Program-made: the position numbers and the translations under genes
Notes under the pieces: generated by a model
What the model was told of the DNA's origin: nothing
Seen by the model: only the letters and a program-made list of their open reading frames with translations
Databases searched by the model: none
Source: Nannocystis punicea
Lineage (GTDB): Bacteria > Myxococcota_A > Polyangia > Nannocystales > Nannocystaceae
Direction: 5' to 3'
DNA: 64,000 nt
Assembly (NCBI RefSeq): GCF_026965555.1
Contig: NZ_CP114040.1
Location: 10,018,001-10,082,000, forward strand
Shown here: piece after piece, positions 7,881 to 16,091 of the stretch
How the letters are laid out: each line of letters begins with the position of its first letter
Numbering within the stretch: the first letter of the stretch is position 1

Positions 7881-10034
7881 GTGACCGCGTCCAATCCCTC
7901 CGCCCATCCGCAGCCTGAACCCGCCGACGCGACGGCCGCCGCCGACGCCTCGGCGGTCGGCGTTTCGCCCCCCACCGCTTCGTCGGCCCCCGATTCGCCC
8001 GCGACCGCCGATTCGCCGAAGCCCGCTTCGCCTGCGGCCGCGATGACCTCGTCCCCCCACTCGACGAGCCCCGCGGGGACCTCGTCCTCTCACTCGATGA
8101 CCTCGTCCTCTCGCTCGACGAGCACTGCGGTGACTTCGTCCACTCACTCGCCGAGCCCCGACTCGCCGAACTCGCCTTCGCGCTCGACCGCTTCGGTGAA
8201 TCCCGCTTCGCCGACTTCGGGCTCTGCTTCACGGGCCTCCGCTTCTTCGCCGAACCCCGCTTCGTCCTCGGCCGCCCTGATCGCGTCCTCTCACTCGACG
8301 AGCACCCCCCTGACCTCGTCCACTTACTCGACGAGCCCCGCCGTGACCTCGTCCTCTCACTCGACGACCGCCAACTCGCCGAACTCGCCTTCGCGCTCGA
8401 CCGCCGCTTCGGTGAATCCCGCGTCGCCGACTTCGGGCTCTGTTTCACCGGCCTCCGCTTCTTCGCCGAACCCCGCTTCGTCCTCTGCGGCCGTGATCTC
8501 GTCCTCTCACTCGACGAGCCCCACGATGACCTCGTCCTCTCACTCGACCACCGCCGACTCGCCGAACTCGCGCTCGACCGCCGCTTCGCCGAACCCCGCT
8601 TCGCCGTCGTCTTCGTCCTCCGCTTCCGTGGCCTCCGCGTCTTCACCGAACCCCGCTGCGCCGGCCGGCCTCGACTTCGCCCGCACCACCGCTCTCGTCA
8701 TCGGCGCCGGCGCCAGCGGTCGGGCCGCCGCCGAGTTGCTCGTGTTCCTCGGCGCCCGCGTCCGCCTCTACGACCAGAACCCCGGCGCCGCCGTCCCCGA
8801 GGGCGTCGAGCCGGTCCTCGGCGCCGCCGAAGTCCCACCGGAGGCCTTCGCCGGCGTCGAGCTCATGGTCCTGAGCCCGGGCGTCCCGCCCACGCCATTC
8901 CGCGCCGCTCAGCAGGAATTCGCCCCGCAGGCCCAGGTCCACGGCGAGATGAGCCTGTCCCTGGCGATCGCCGGGGCCCGCTTCGGCCGCCTGCCGACCG
9001 TCCTCATCACCGGCACCAACGGCAAGAGCACCGTCACCGCCCTGACGGGGGCCCTGCTCGCGGCCGGCGGCCGCAAGCCGTTCGTCGGCGGCAACCTCGG
9101 CGTCCCGCTCGCCGCCGCCCTGCTCGACCTCCTGCGCACCGGAGCTCCTGCGCCCGACGCCCTCGTCCTCGAGTGCTCGAGCTTCCAGCTCGAGACCCTG
9201 GGCCACGCCGCGACCGACGTGGCGATGATCCTCAACATCACCCCCGACCACCTCGATCGCTACCCCACCCTCGAGGACTACGCCGCCACCAAGGCGCGGG
9301 TGTTCACCGGCCTCGACGCCCGGGGCCTCGCCCTGCTCGACGCCGGCGACGGCTTCACCTCCTTCTTGCGCGCCCGCGTCGGCGCCGGCCGCCTCGTCCT
9401 CGTCGACGACCCGGACGGCGCGCGGATCGCCGGACCTGGCCCCGGGGACAGCCTCCTCTTGCCCGGCGGCGAGGCCTTCGCCCGCGCGGCCCTGCCGATC
9501 CCCGGGCGCCACAACAGCAAGAACGCCCTGTTCGCCCTGCTCGCGGCCCGCCACCTCGGGGTCGCCGCCGACGCCTGCCTGCGCGGCCTGCAGGGCTTCC
9601 ACGGCCTCCCACACCGCATGACCTTCGTCCGCGAGCGGGCAGGTGTCCGCTACTACGACGACTCCAAGGCGACCAACGTCGCCAGCGTCCTCGCCAGCCT
9701 CGACGGCTTCGACCGCCCCTTCGTCCTGATCGCCGGCGGCCGGGCCAAGGGCGACGATCTCTCCCCCCTGCGCGAGCTGCTGCGCCGCAGCGGCCGCGCG
9801 CTCGTCGCCATCGGCGAGTCGGCCGACTCCTTTTATGCGCTGGCCGAGGGCGTGGTCGAGGCGCGCCGGGCGAGCACCATGGCCGAGGCCGTCGAGATCG
9901 CGGCCGCGCTCGCCGGGCCGGGGGACGCGGTGGTCCTCTCCCCTGCGTGTGCCAGCTACGACTGGTTCAAGAATTACGGCGAGCGGGGCGACACCTTCGC
10001 CCGCCTGGTGCGGGCGCTGCCTGCGGAGAAGTGA
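7881..10034 (+). CDS. murD: UDP-N-acetylmuramoylalanine-D-glutamate ligase with Ser/Pro/Thr-rich N-terminal extension
   Basis: From about residue 262 this is a full MurD, which adds D-Glu to UDP-MurNAc-L-Ala in the cytoplasm. Motifs are VIGAGASGRAAAELL (UDP-binding), GTNGKSTVTAL (ATP P-loop), LECSSFQLET, NITPDHLDRY, GRHNSKNALFAL, YYDDSKATNVASV and SPACASYDWFKNYGERG. In front of it lie ~255 residues made almost only of Ser, Pro, Thr, Ala and Asn with internal repeats. The GTG at 7881 is 6 bp after mraY, which favours coupling and a 717-residue protein. An in-frame GTG at 8628 would give 468 residues, the usual MurD length. The repeat could therefore be untranslated DNA that happens to be open; sequence alone does not decide. 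Confidence 0.88.
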   Translation: MTASNPSAHPQPEPADATAAADASAVGVSPPTASSAPDSPATADSPKPASPAAAMTSSPHSTSPAGTSSSHSMTSSSRSTSTAVTSSTHSPSPDSPNSPSRSTASVNPASPTSGSASRASASSPNPASSSAALIASSHSTSTPLTSSTYSTSPAVTSSSHSTTANSPNSPSRSTAASVNPASPTSGSVSPASASSPNPASSSAAVISSSHSTSPTMTSSSHSTTADSPNSRSTAASPNPASPSSSSSASVASASSPNPAAPAGLDFARTTALVIGAGASGRAAAELLVFLGARVRLYDQNPGAAVPEGVEPVLGAAEVPPEAFAGVELMVLSPGVPPTPFRAAQQEFAPQAQVHGEMSLSLAIAGARFGRLPTVLITGTNGKSTVTALTGALLAAGGRKPFVGGNLGVPLAAALLDLLRTGAPAPDALVLECSSFQLETLGHAATDVAMILNITPDHLDRYPTLEDYAATKARVFTGLDARGLALLDAGDGFTSFLRARVGAGRLVLVDDPDGARIAGPGPGDSLLLPGGEAFARAALPIPGRHNSKNALFALLAARHLGVAADACLRGLQGFHGLPHRMTFVRERAGVRYYDDSKATNVASVLASLDGFDRPFVLIAGGRAKGDDLSPLRELLRRSGRALVAIGESADSFYALAEGVVEARRASTMAEAVEIAAALAGPGDAVVLSPACASYDWFKNYGERGDTFARLVRALPAEK
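8040..8640 (+). repeat. Internal repeats at the 5' end of murD
   Basis: Two and a half long units start with CCGAACTCGCC at 8166 and 8379 and with CCGAACTCGCG at 8562 (spacings 213 and 183 bp). Each contains shorter sub-repeats such as GACCTCGTCCTCTCACTCGA. All steps are multiples of three, so the murD frame stays open and reads SPNSPSRSTAASVNPASPTS-like units. Frame keeping hints at translation, but the antisense strand is open as well, so this is weak evidence. Confidence 0.75.
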
Positions 10035-10046
10035 TACACCGCCCGC

Positions 10047-10904
10047 ATGCGGCTCGACAGCGTGCGCGGCAACACCCAGAGGCTCGACGGCGGCGCGATG
10101 TTCGGCAACGTCCCGCGGGCCATGTGGCAGCGCTGGGCCCCGCCGGACGAGCTCAACCGGATCTCTCTCGCCTGCCGCTGCCTGCTGGTCCGCGACGACC
10201 GCGGCCGCACGATCCTCTTCGAGGCCGGCATCGGCGCCTTCTTCGAGCCCAAGCTGCGCGAGCGCTTCGGCGTCGTCGAGTCGGAGCACGTCCTCCTCGC
10301 CTCGCTCGCCGAGCTCGGCGTGCGGCCGGACGACATTGACATCATCGTCCTGTCGCACCTCCACTTCGACCACGCCGGCGGCGTCCTCACCGCCTGGTCC
10401 GAAGGACAGGCGCCGGCCCTCGTGTTCCCCCGCGCCAGCTACGTCGTCGGCGAGGACGCCTGGCAGCGGGCGCTGCACCCGCACCCGCGCGACCGCGCCT
10501 CCTTTATCCCCGGCCTGACCGACTTGATCCTCGCCACCGGCCGGCTGGAGCGGGTCACCGGCGACCGCAGCGAGCTGCTCGGGCCCGGCTACACCTTCAC
10601 CGTGTCCAACGGGCACACACCGGGCCTGCTGCTCGCACGCATCGAGACACCGCGGGGGGCCGTCACCTTCCTGGGCGATCTCGTGCCCGGCGTCCCGTGG
10701 GTCCACCTGCCGATCACCATGGGGTACGACAGGTACCCCGAGCTGCTCATCGACGAGAAAGAGGCCCTGCTCGGCCGGATCCTCGCCGACGACGGCACCG
10801 TCTTCTACACCCACGATCCTGATGTCGCGGCCAGCAAGCTGATCCGCGACGCCCATGGCAAGTTCACCGCGACATCCATGGTCGGCGAGCTCCACTGGGC
10901 CTGA
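10047..10904 (+). CDS. MBL-fold metallo-hydrolase
   Basis: A 285-residue metallo-beta-lactamase-fold hydrolase. The metal-binding motif LSHLHFDHAGG (HxHxDH) sits near residue 108, later ligands are in SNGHTPGL (about residue 200) and FLGDLVPG, and a C-terminal His is in YTHDPD. The order fits the AHL-lactonase/quorum-quenching-like or general MBL hydrolase subfamilies; the substrate cannot be assigned. It starts 12 bp after murD, so it may be read from the same transcript, but GATACA at 10033-10038 just before the ATG could also give a separate, leaderless start. A hairpin followed by a short T-run lies about 95 bp after the stop. Confidence 0.85.
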   Translation: MRLDSVRGNTQRLDGGAMFGNVPRAMWQRWAPPDELNRISLACRCLLVRDDRGRTILFEAGIGAFFEPKLRERFGVVESEHVLLASLAELGVRPDDIDIIVLSHLHFDHAGGVLTAWSEGQAPALVFPRASYVVGEDAWQRALHPHPRDRASFIPGLTDLILATGRLERVTGDRSELLGPGYTFTVSNGHTPGLLLARIETPRGAVTFLGDLVPGVPWVHLPITMGYDRYPELLIDEKEALLGRILADDGTVFYTHDPDVAASKLIRDAHGKFTATSMVGELHWA

Positions 10905-10997
10905 CACCGCTGTCACATCGGGCGGTGGCAGAGGTCGCTTTATTTCATTCGCGCTTCGTCAAGGGCGGAGCGCGTCGCCCGGACACGTGCCCGTGAC

Positions 10998-11027
10998 GGC
11001 CGGCGAACCGGCCGCCGCGGGGGTTTT
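10998..11027 (+). terminator. Candidate intrinsic terminator after the MBL gene
   Basis: GGCCGG-CGAA-CCGGCC forms a 6-bp stem with a tetraloop at 10998-11013. A G-rich stretch and TTTT at 11024-11027 follow in the + direction. The T-run is short, so termination is only plausible. The hairpin also lies directly behind the stop of the small leftward ORF at 11033. Confidence 0.4.
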
Positions 11028-11032
11028 ATAAA

Positions 11033-11149
11033 TCAGGCCAACGCAAGCAGCTTCTTCTGCAGCCTGCGGACCGAGCGCGGCGCAGTCATCAGGTAGTAGA
11101 CGCCGGTCAGCACGTAGAGGGGCAGCTTGGAAGCGGTGGGGGGGGTCAT
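11033..11149 (-). CDS. Small hypothetical peptide, 38 aa
   Basis: A 39-codon frame reads MTPPTASKLPLYVLTGVYYL and then MTAPRSVRRLQKKLLALA. A good Shine-Dalgarno, GGAG, stands 8 bases before the ATG (GGAGAACGTGCC-ATG), which is the main support. The middle is hydrophobic/aromatic (LPLYVLTGVYYLM) and the tail is basic and amphipathic (RSVRRLQKKLL), so a membrane-associated peptide is possible. It lies alone in the 480-bp gap between the MBL hydrolase and the amidase. I recognise no family; conservation of the frame in relatives would be needed for certainty. Confidence 0.45.
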   Translation of the reverse strand: MTPPTASKLPLYVLTGVYYLMTAPRSVRRLQKKLLALA

Positions 11150-11385
11150 GGCACGTTCTCCGCGATAAGGTCTTCGTCGTTACTAGCGGCGCTTGGCCGC
11201 GTGTTGGATCACTCGATGTCCGACACCGTTTTGATCTCGCACGTCTCGGTGGTCTCTTGCAGATCACGCACCGACACGACGATCGGACTCAGTCGGAACG
11301 CACCGCATTCCTGTGAGATTCCATCGCGACTTTTTGTCCGTCAGGTGTAACGGACGGCGCACCGGGCGGCCAAGATACCTGCCTG

Positions 11386-12798
11386 TCAGGACATGGCGAA
11401 AGAGACAGGTACTCGCGGGCGCCCGGGGAACAGCGCTTCGACCTCGCGAGCGACCGCCAGCACACGGTCTTCACGACCGACCGGAGCGACCAACTGGACG
11501 GCGATCGGCAGGCCCTGGCGCGAGCTCGCCACCGGCAGCGCGACCGCCGGCTGGCCGGTGATGTTGAACGGCGCAGTGAACGCCCCGTAGACCGCGTAGG
11601 CGCGGAACACCGCCTCGCCGTCGGGTCCGCGCCACGCCCCGATCGGCGGCGGAGGTCCCACCACTGCGGGCGTCAGCACCAGCTCGGCGTCCCCGACCCA
11701 CGCCAGCACCCGCTCGCGCAGCGCCTCGTACGCCGCGCGCGCCAGCGTCGGCGAGTTCCGCCGACCGGCCTCGACCAACCACCGCGTCGCCGGCTGCAAC
11801 CGATGCGCGCGCACCCACGGCACGTCGGCCAGCATGCGCTGGTAGATCGGCAGGAAGTCGTCGACCGACCCGCGTGCCATCTCGACCTCCTCGACCCGGT
11901 GCCCCGCCTCGGCCAGCGCCTGCCCGACCGCGCGCGCCGCCGCGGCCCACTCCGGCTCGGCGGCGGCGATCGGCGAGTCGACCGCCAGCTTGATCCGCAG
12001 GCGCGGCGACGGCTCGTTCATCTGTCCGTAAGGACATGGCGGAGGGGACAGCCAGTGCGGCCGACCGACGGTCAGCCCGGCCATCACGTCGAGCAGCGCC
12101 GTCGCGTCGGCGACCGAGCGCGCCAGCGGGCCGCAGGTGTAGAGCAGGGTGCGGTCGTCGCGACCGAACGCGTTGGCGACCCGCCCGCGCGACGGCTTGA
12201 CGCCGACGAGCCCGCAGAACGCGGAGGGGATCCGGATCGAGCCGGCGCCGTCGCTGCCCTGGGCCCACGGCAGCAGGCCGGCGGCGACCGCCGCGCCGGA
12301 GCCCCCGGAAGAGCCGCCGGCCGTGCGCGCCGGGTCCCACGGGTTGCGCGTCGGCGGGTGAGTGTCCGGCTCCGTCACCGGCAGCGCCCCGAGCTCCGAC
12401 GTCGCCAGCTTGCCGAGCACCACCAACCCGGCGGCGCGGAGCTTCGCCACGGTCGCGTCGTCGACCGGCGAGTACAGCGGCAGCACCCCGTGCGAGCCCA
12501 TGCGGGTCCGCGAGCCGCGGACGAAGTTGAGGTCCTTCACGCCGATCGGCACCCCGAGCAAGGGCGGGATCGAGTCGAGCGCGCCGCGCCGCGCTGCGCG
12601 GTCGAGCGCATCGTCGGCGACCCTCGCCGCCCGGCGCGCGCGCGCGTCGAACACCGACACGAAGGCCGACAGCGCAGGGTTGTGCGCGGCGATGCGATCG
12701 AGGTACAGCCCGACCAGCTCCTGGCTGCGGATCTCGCGGCGCCGCAGCAGGCGCGCCTGTTCGAGGGCAGAGACGTGAACGAGCTCGGCGAGCGACAT
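11386..12798 (-). CDS. Amidase (amidase-signature family)
   Basis: A 470-residue amidase-signature hydrolase. The catalytic Ser-cisSer-Lys triad is visible: Lys in LLGVPIGVKD (about residue 80) and the two serines in the Gly/Ser loop AGGSSGGSGAAVAAG. Other family stretches are GSDGAGSIRIPSAFCGLVG and FTAPFNITGQPAVALP. Such enzymes cleave C-N amide bonds; GatA-like transamidation is unlikely because no gatB or gatC is nearby. The ATG at 12798 starts the conserved SLAELVHVSALEQARLLRR segment; longer starts add low-complexity residues. The C-terminus lies in DNA carrying a CTGTC/GACAG inverted repeat. It is divergent from the small HTH gene. Confidence 0.88.
   Translation of the reverse strand: MSLAELVHVSALEQARLLRRREIRSQELVGLYLDRIAAHNPALSAFVSVFDARARRAARVADDALDRAARRGALDSIPPLLGVPIGVKDLNFVRGSRTRMGSHGVLPLYSPVDDATVAKLRAAGLVVLGKLATSELGALPVTEPDTHPPTRNPWDPARTAGGSSGGSGAAVAAGLLPWAQGSDGAGSIRIPSAFCGLVGVKPSRGRVANAFGRDDRTLLYTCGPLARSVADATALLDVMAGLTVGRPHWLSPPPCPYGQMNEPSPRLRIKLAVDSPIAAAEPEWAAAARAVGQALAEAGHRVEEVEMARGSVDDFLPIYQRMLADVPWVRAHRLQPATRWLVEAGRRNSPTLARAAYEALRERVLAWVGDAELVLTPAVVGPPPPIGAWRGPDGEAVFRAYAVYGAFTAPFNITGQPAVALPVASSRQGLPIAVQLVAPVGREDRVLAVAREVEALFPGRPRVPVSFAMS
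12023..12036. repeat. TGTCC-N4-GGACA inverted repeat (perfect copy)
   Basis: TGTCCGTAAGGACA lies inside the amidase coding region; flanking bases extend it (CTGTCC and GGACATG). It is one of six perfect copies in the window. Confidence 0.8.
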
Positions 12799-12949
12799 CG
12801 GCCGCGCAGTCTTGCGCCGCCGGGCCCCGCGAAGCAAGCTCCAACCTCGCGGAAGCGAGCCCCAGGCGCGCCCAGAGCCGTCCCGGGCGGCCATTGTGCT
12901 CCCGACGCGGCTTGGGTTAGCGTGACCGCGGGGAACGGGGAGGGAACCA

Positions 12950-13180
12950 ATGGTCCCGCGTGGGGATAGGAAAAGCGCGAAGCCTCGCTCAGACAACGCC
13001 GCGGCGCTCGACCTGCTCACGGTCGACGAGGTCGCGACCATGCTCAAGACCAGCCGTAAGGCCATCTATCACCGCATCAGTCGCGGCCAGATCCCCTCCG
13101 TCCGGCTCGGACGCAGCGTCTTCATCCGCCGCAGCGACCTCGCCGCCTGCCTCGTCCCCGGCGCCTTCAACGACCCCTGA
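12950..13180 (+). CDS. Small helix-turn-helix (excisionase-type) DNA-binding protein
   Basis: A 76-residue protein with a MerR-like/excisionase HTH: LLTVDEVATMLKTSRKAIYH, followed by the wing RISRGQIPSVRLGRSVFIRR and SDL. A purine-rich ribosome site (GGGAGGGAACC) precedes the ATG. Proteins of this size and type act as excisionases or small transcription regulators. No integrase, phage gene or attachment site is nearby, so a regulatory role is more likely than excision. It is divergent from the amidase gene, which could be a target (inference). Confidence 0.85.
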   Translation: MVPRGDRKSAKPRSDNAAALDLLTVDEVATMLKTSRKAIYHRISRGQIPSVRLGRSVFIRRSDLAACLVPGAFNDP

Positions 13181-13289
13181 GTCAGTCCCCGGCCGCGACC
13201 TCCCCCGCGCGACCGGCCGCCTCACTCGCCCCCGCCGCTACTGCGTCGCGAGCCTCCAGGGCTCCTCGTCGCGCCGGCGACCGTCGCCC

Positions 13290-13491
13290 GCCTCGCGAGC
13301 CGTGACGCCGCCGCTGTCGCCCTCCCTTGCCCCCGCACCCGCCGCCCGCCGCCCGCCTCGCTAGCCGTGACGCTGCCGATGTCGGCCTCCCTTGCCCCCG
13401 CAGCTCCGCGAGCAGCCGCCGCCCGCCTCGAGCGCTCCGCGTCTGCTGCGAGCGTGACGCCGCCACGACCTTTCACGCCGCCACGACCTTT
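13290..13491. repeat. Degenerate direct repeats between the HTH gene and the globin lipoprotein
   Basis: The 320-bp gap from 13181 to 13502 has no supportable gene. Two ~48-bp copies start GCCTCGCGAGCCGTGACGCC near 13290 and GCCTCGCTAGCCGTGACGCT near 13354, each ending in CTCCCTTGCCCCCGCA. A perfect 18-bp tandem repeat ACGCCGCCACGACCTTTC occupies 13456-13491 and a third copy begins after it. The CCTTGCCCC core resembles the last codons of the neighbouring leftward gene (CACTTGCCCCGCG), a weaker case of the gene-tip arrays seen elsewhere in the window. Confidence 0.6.
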
Positions 13492-13502
13492 CACGCCGCA
13501 CT

Positions 13503-15152
13503 TCACTTGCCCCGCGTCAGCCGCAGGCGCACCAGCTGCAGCGTGGCCGTGAAGCCGCCGCAGCTGTCGCCGGCGCACACCTGCCACTCGCCGGGGGCCG
13601 CCGAGCCGGCCAGGCTGGCCAGATCGGGCCCGATCGCCGCGCCCGGGTTCGGCGTGTAGCTGCAGGCCATGTCGTCCTTGCAGATCACCTCGTCGGTGCC
13701 GAGCCCGTCGCCCATCAGCTCCGCGTCCTTCTCGCCCGCGAGGCTGAACGTCAGCGGCGCCGTCGCGCTCAGGTTGGAGTTGTCGCCGCTGCAGCCGGAG
13801 CCGTCGTCGGCCCCCTCGTCGAGGCCCGGGCGGCTGACCAGAGTCACCGTCTCCGCGGCCGGCGACAGCAGCTTGATCGTCAGGTCGCCCGCGTAGCCGG
13901 TGTCGATCCCGACCTCGACCTCGACCCCCTCGACCACGTCGAACCCGGTCGCCGGCACCACGAGCGTCACGCAGGCCATCGTCGCCGGCGTCCCGTCGTA
14001 GAAGCCGTCCTCGAGCGCCGCGCCGAGGTCGACCTCCGCGAACTCCTCGACCTCCGTCACGCCCGGGCAGTCCTCGGGGTCGACCACCATCTCCGGGCAC
14101 AGCGGCTCGAGCGCCTTCTGCAGCGCCGCCGCGTCGTCGTCGTCCGCGGCCGCGTCGGTCAGCGCGACGGCGAGGTGACCGAGCATCGCCACGAAGTCGG
14201 CCGCGGTGATCGGCGCCCCGCCGAGCGACTCGTTGGTCACCCCCATGTGCACCGGCTGCATCGCCCGGCACGGCGACGCCGCGCTCACCCCCGGCTCGAT
14301 CCCCGGCGGCGGGTCGACCTCCTCGCCGTAGACCGCCGGCCCGTCGACGCTCGCAAGCTGTCTCACGAGACATGTCCCGAAGCGCACCTCATCGATCCCG
14401 GCGAAGAACCCCGACAGCGTCGCGTCGGCAGTCACCCCCGCCAGCCACGAGCCGGCCGCCTCGGGCGCGCCGACCACCGCCTGCAGCCCCGGCTTGCGGC
14501 CGAGGCGCTGGTACAGCGTCGCGTCGTCGCCCGCGTCCTCGACCACCTCCGCCTCCATCGCCGCCAGCGAGTCGACCAGCGCCGCCTTGTCGGCCTCGGT
14601 CAGCAGCGGCGCCGGGCCGGCCTGGTGGGCGTCGAGCGCCGTGGCCACGTCGGCCACGAAGTCGGAGAAGTCGATCGCCGACACCCCGAGGCCGGTGTGC
14701 GCCGACTTCATGCCCTTGCAGGTGTAGGTCGCGCCCGGGCAGCCCGCGAGCGTCGCCAGCTGGTCGATGAGACAGTCGATGAAGCGGCCGCCGTCGAACT
14801 GCGCGTTGAGGAAGTAGGCGTTGATGCGGTCGTCGGCCACCACCTGGCCGGCGATTGCGATCGCCAGCGCCTCGGCCCCGTCGGGCCCGCCGAGGCGCAT
14901 GCACAGCGCCTCGTCCACCATGTCGGTCGTGCCCGGGCCGGTCGGCTCGCTCGTCGCAGTCGTCCCGTCACTGGTCGTCGTGCCGGTGGTCGATGTCACC
15001 GGCAGCGCCGTCGCCATCGCCGTGGCGTCGCCGGTCGACGAGGTCGTCGTCGCCTCGCCCGAGGTCGTCGGCTCACCTGTCGGTTGGGCCACGTCGTCGG
15101 CGCAGCCCGCGACCAGCGCGAGGGCGAGGGCGCGCCCGGGGATCGTCCGCAT
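13503..15152 (-). CDS. Lipoprotein with two truncated-globin-like domains and a C-terminal P-domain
   Basis: A 549-residue exported lipoprotein; the signal peptide ends in the lipobox LVAGC with Cys17. A Thr/Ser/Gly linker runs to about residue 78. Residues 83-177 read as a group-1 truncated haemoglobin: LCMRLGGPDGAEALAIAIAG, RINAYFLNAQF, then MKSAHTGLGVSAIDF with the presumed proximal His at 152. Residues 212-335 repeat the pattern (TLYQRLGRKPGLQAVVG, MQPVHMGVTNES, His302, ITAADFVAML). Residues ~385-545 resemble a proprotein-convertase P-domain (VVEGVEVEVGIDTGYAGDLT, GEWQVCAGDSCGGF), usually a beta-sandwich on secreted proteins. Haem binding outside the cytoplasm is inferred, not shown. The start is chosen for the clean signal peptide. 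Confidence 0.8.
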   Translation of the reverse strand: MRTIPGRALALALVAGCADDVAQPTGEPTTSGEATTTSSTGDATAMATALPVTSTTGTTTSDGTTATSEPTGPGTTDMVDEALCMRLGGPDGAEALAIAIAGQVVADDRINAYFLNAQFDGGRFIDCLIDQLATLAGCPGATYTCKGMKSAHTGLGVSAIDFSDFVADVATALDAHQAGPAPLLTEADKAALVDSLAAMEAEVVEDAGDDATLYQRLGRKPGLQAVVGAPEAAGSWLAGVTADATLSGFFAGIDEVRFGTCLVRQLASVDGPAVYGEEVDPPPGIEPGVSAASPCRAMQPVHMGVTNESLGGAPITAADFVAMLGHLAVALTDAAADDDDAAALQKALEPLCPEMVVDPEDCPGVTEVEEFAEVDLGAALEDGFYDGTPATMACVTLVVPATGFDVVEGVEVEVGIDTGYAGDLTIKLLSPAAETVTLVSRPGLDEGADDGSGCSGDNSNLSATAPLTFSLAGEKDAELMGDGLGTDEVICKDDMACSYTPNPGAAIGPDLASLAGSAAPGEWQVCAGDSCGGFTATLQLVRLRLTRGK

Positions 15153-15278
15153 CGCCTCATCTAAGCACGAAGCCCGCACCCGCGCCGCCGGCAATCCGTT
15201 CGCGCCGCGCCCGTTCGCTGCCGGCCCGCGCGGTCAGGCACTCGCGCTCGCGAGTGCGTCTCGCCGCCGTCCGGGCCG

Positions 15279-16091
15279 TCAGCCGGCGGCGACCAGCAGC
15301 GGCGCCGACGCCCGCGAGCGTTCGCGACGCATGTCGCGGAACACGAGCGCGTAGCGGGCCCGGTCGGCGTGGACGCGGAGCCACGCGTCGAGGCTCGGCT
15401 GGGCATGCGCGTCGAGCATCTGGCGCATCGCCGCGATCACGCTCTCGTGCAGCTCGGGCGGCGTCAAAAAGCCGTCCATGTAGCGGACCAGCGCGGGCGC
15501 CTTGGCGGCGCCCTGCTCGCGCAGGCCGAGCCACTTGTCGCTGGTGAACTCGACCGACGAGTCGCAGTGGTCGGCGACCAGGCGCGCCATCTGGGCCCAG
15601 TCGCCTTCCTCGGCCAGCTTGCGGATCTGCGTCCCGATCAGCGCGAACACCTCGGGGTGGATCGCCAGGATCTCGTGCGTCGGCTCGGCCGACAGCCACA
15701 GGTCGGGCTCCTCGACGAACACCGCGCCGACCAGGCCCGAGGCCAGCGGCAAGGCGCAGGTGAGGTGCTGCAGGCCGAACGTGATCGCCCGCCAGCGGTC
15801 GCGGATCTCGTGCTGCCACAGGGTGTTGACCAGCGGCGCCAGCTGGTCGGGCGCCGCCATCATCCGGGCCACTCGCCGCTGGGGGGTCCCGATCGTCGGT
15901 CGGTAGGCCTCGTGCACGCGCGGCTGGGTGAACAGCAGGCGCCACTCTCCGCTCAGCAGCTCGACGCGACGAAAGTCGCGCCCGATCAGGTCCAGGACCT
16001 GTTCGCGGCTGGCCGTGGCCAGTTGGTGCAGCAAGACCTCCTCGATGTCGAGGTAGCGCTCGCTGCGTATGAGGTACGCGTGGCAGCGCAA
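15279..16091 (-). CDS. Hypothetical protein (~270 aa)
   Basis: I do not recognise a family. The body is a soluble, mainly helical protein rich in Leu, Glu and Arg (YLDIEEVLLHQLATASREQV, RRVARMMAAPDQLAPLVNTL, DRWRAITFGLQHLTCALPLA) with no signal peptide; one moderately hydrophobic stretch (ALPLASGLVGAVF) lies mid-protein. Start uncertain: a GTG at 16223 would add Arg-rich sequence encoded by a 19-bp tandem repeat (from 16187), so I prefer the TTG at 16091, just before the first protein-like segment (RCHAYLIRSERYLDIEEV). Neither has a good ribosome site. The gene reads toward the globin lipoprotein, 126 bp away, and may share its transcript. Confidence 0.6.
   Translation of the reverse strand: MRCHAYLIRSERYLDIEEVLLHQLATASREQVLDLIGRDFRRVELLSGEWRLLFTQPRVHEAYRPTIGTPQRRVARMMAAPDQLAPLVNTLWQHEIRDRWRAITFGLQHLTCALPLASGLVGAVFVEEPDLWLSAEPTHEILAIHPEVFALIGTQIRKLAEEGDWAQMARLVADHCDSSVEFTSDKWLGLREQGAAKAPALVRYMDGFLTPPELHESVIAAMRQMLDAHAQPSLDAWLRVHADRARYALVFRDMRRERSRASAPLLVAAG

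Noticed and set aside
8643..10916. 757-codon minus-strand frame opposite murD
   Set aside because: It mirrors murD and the MBL gene, has no protein-like composition, and contains no domain motifs.
12950..13180. HTH gene as sign of an integrated element
   Set aside because: No integrase, att-like direct repeats, tRNA gene or composition shift was seen around it.
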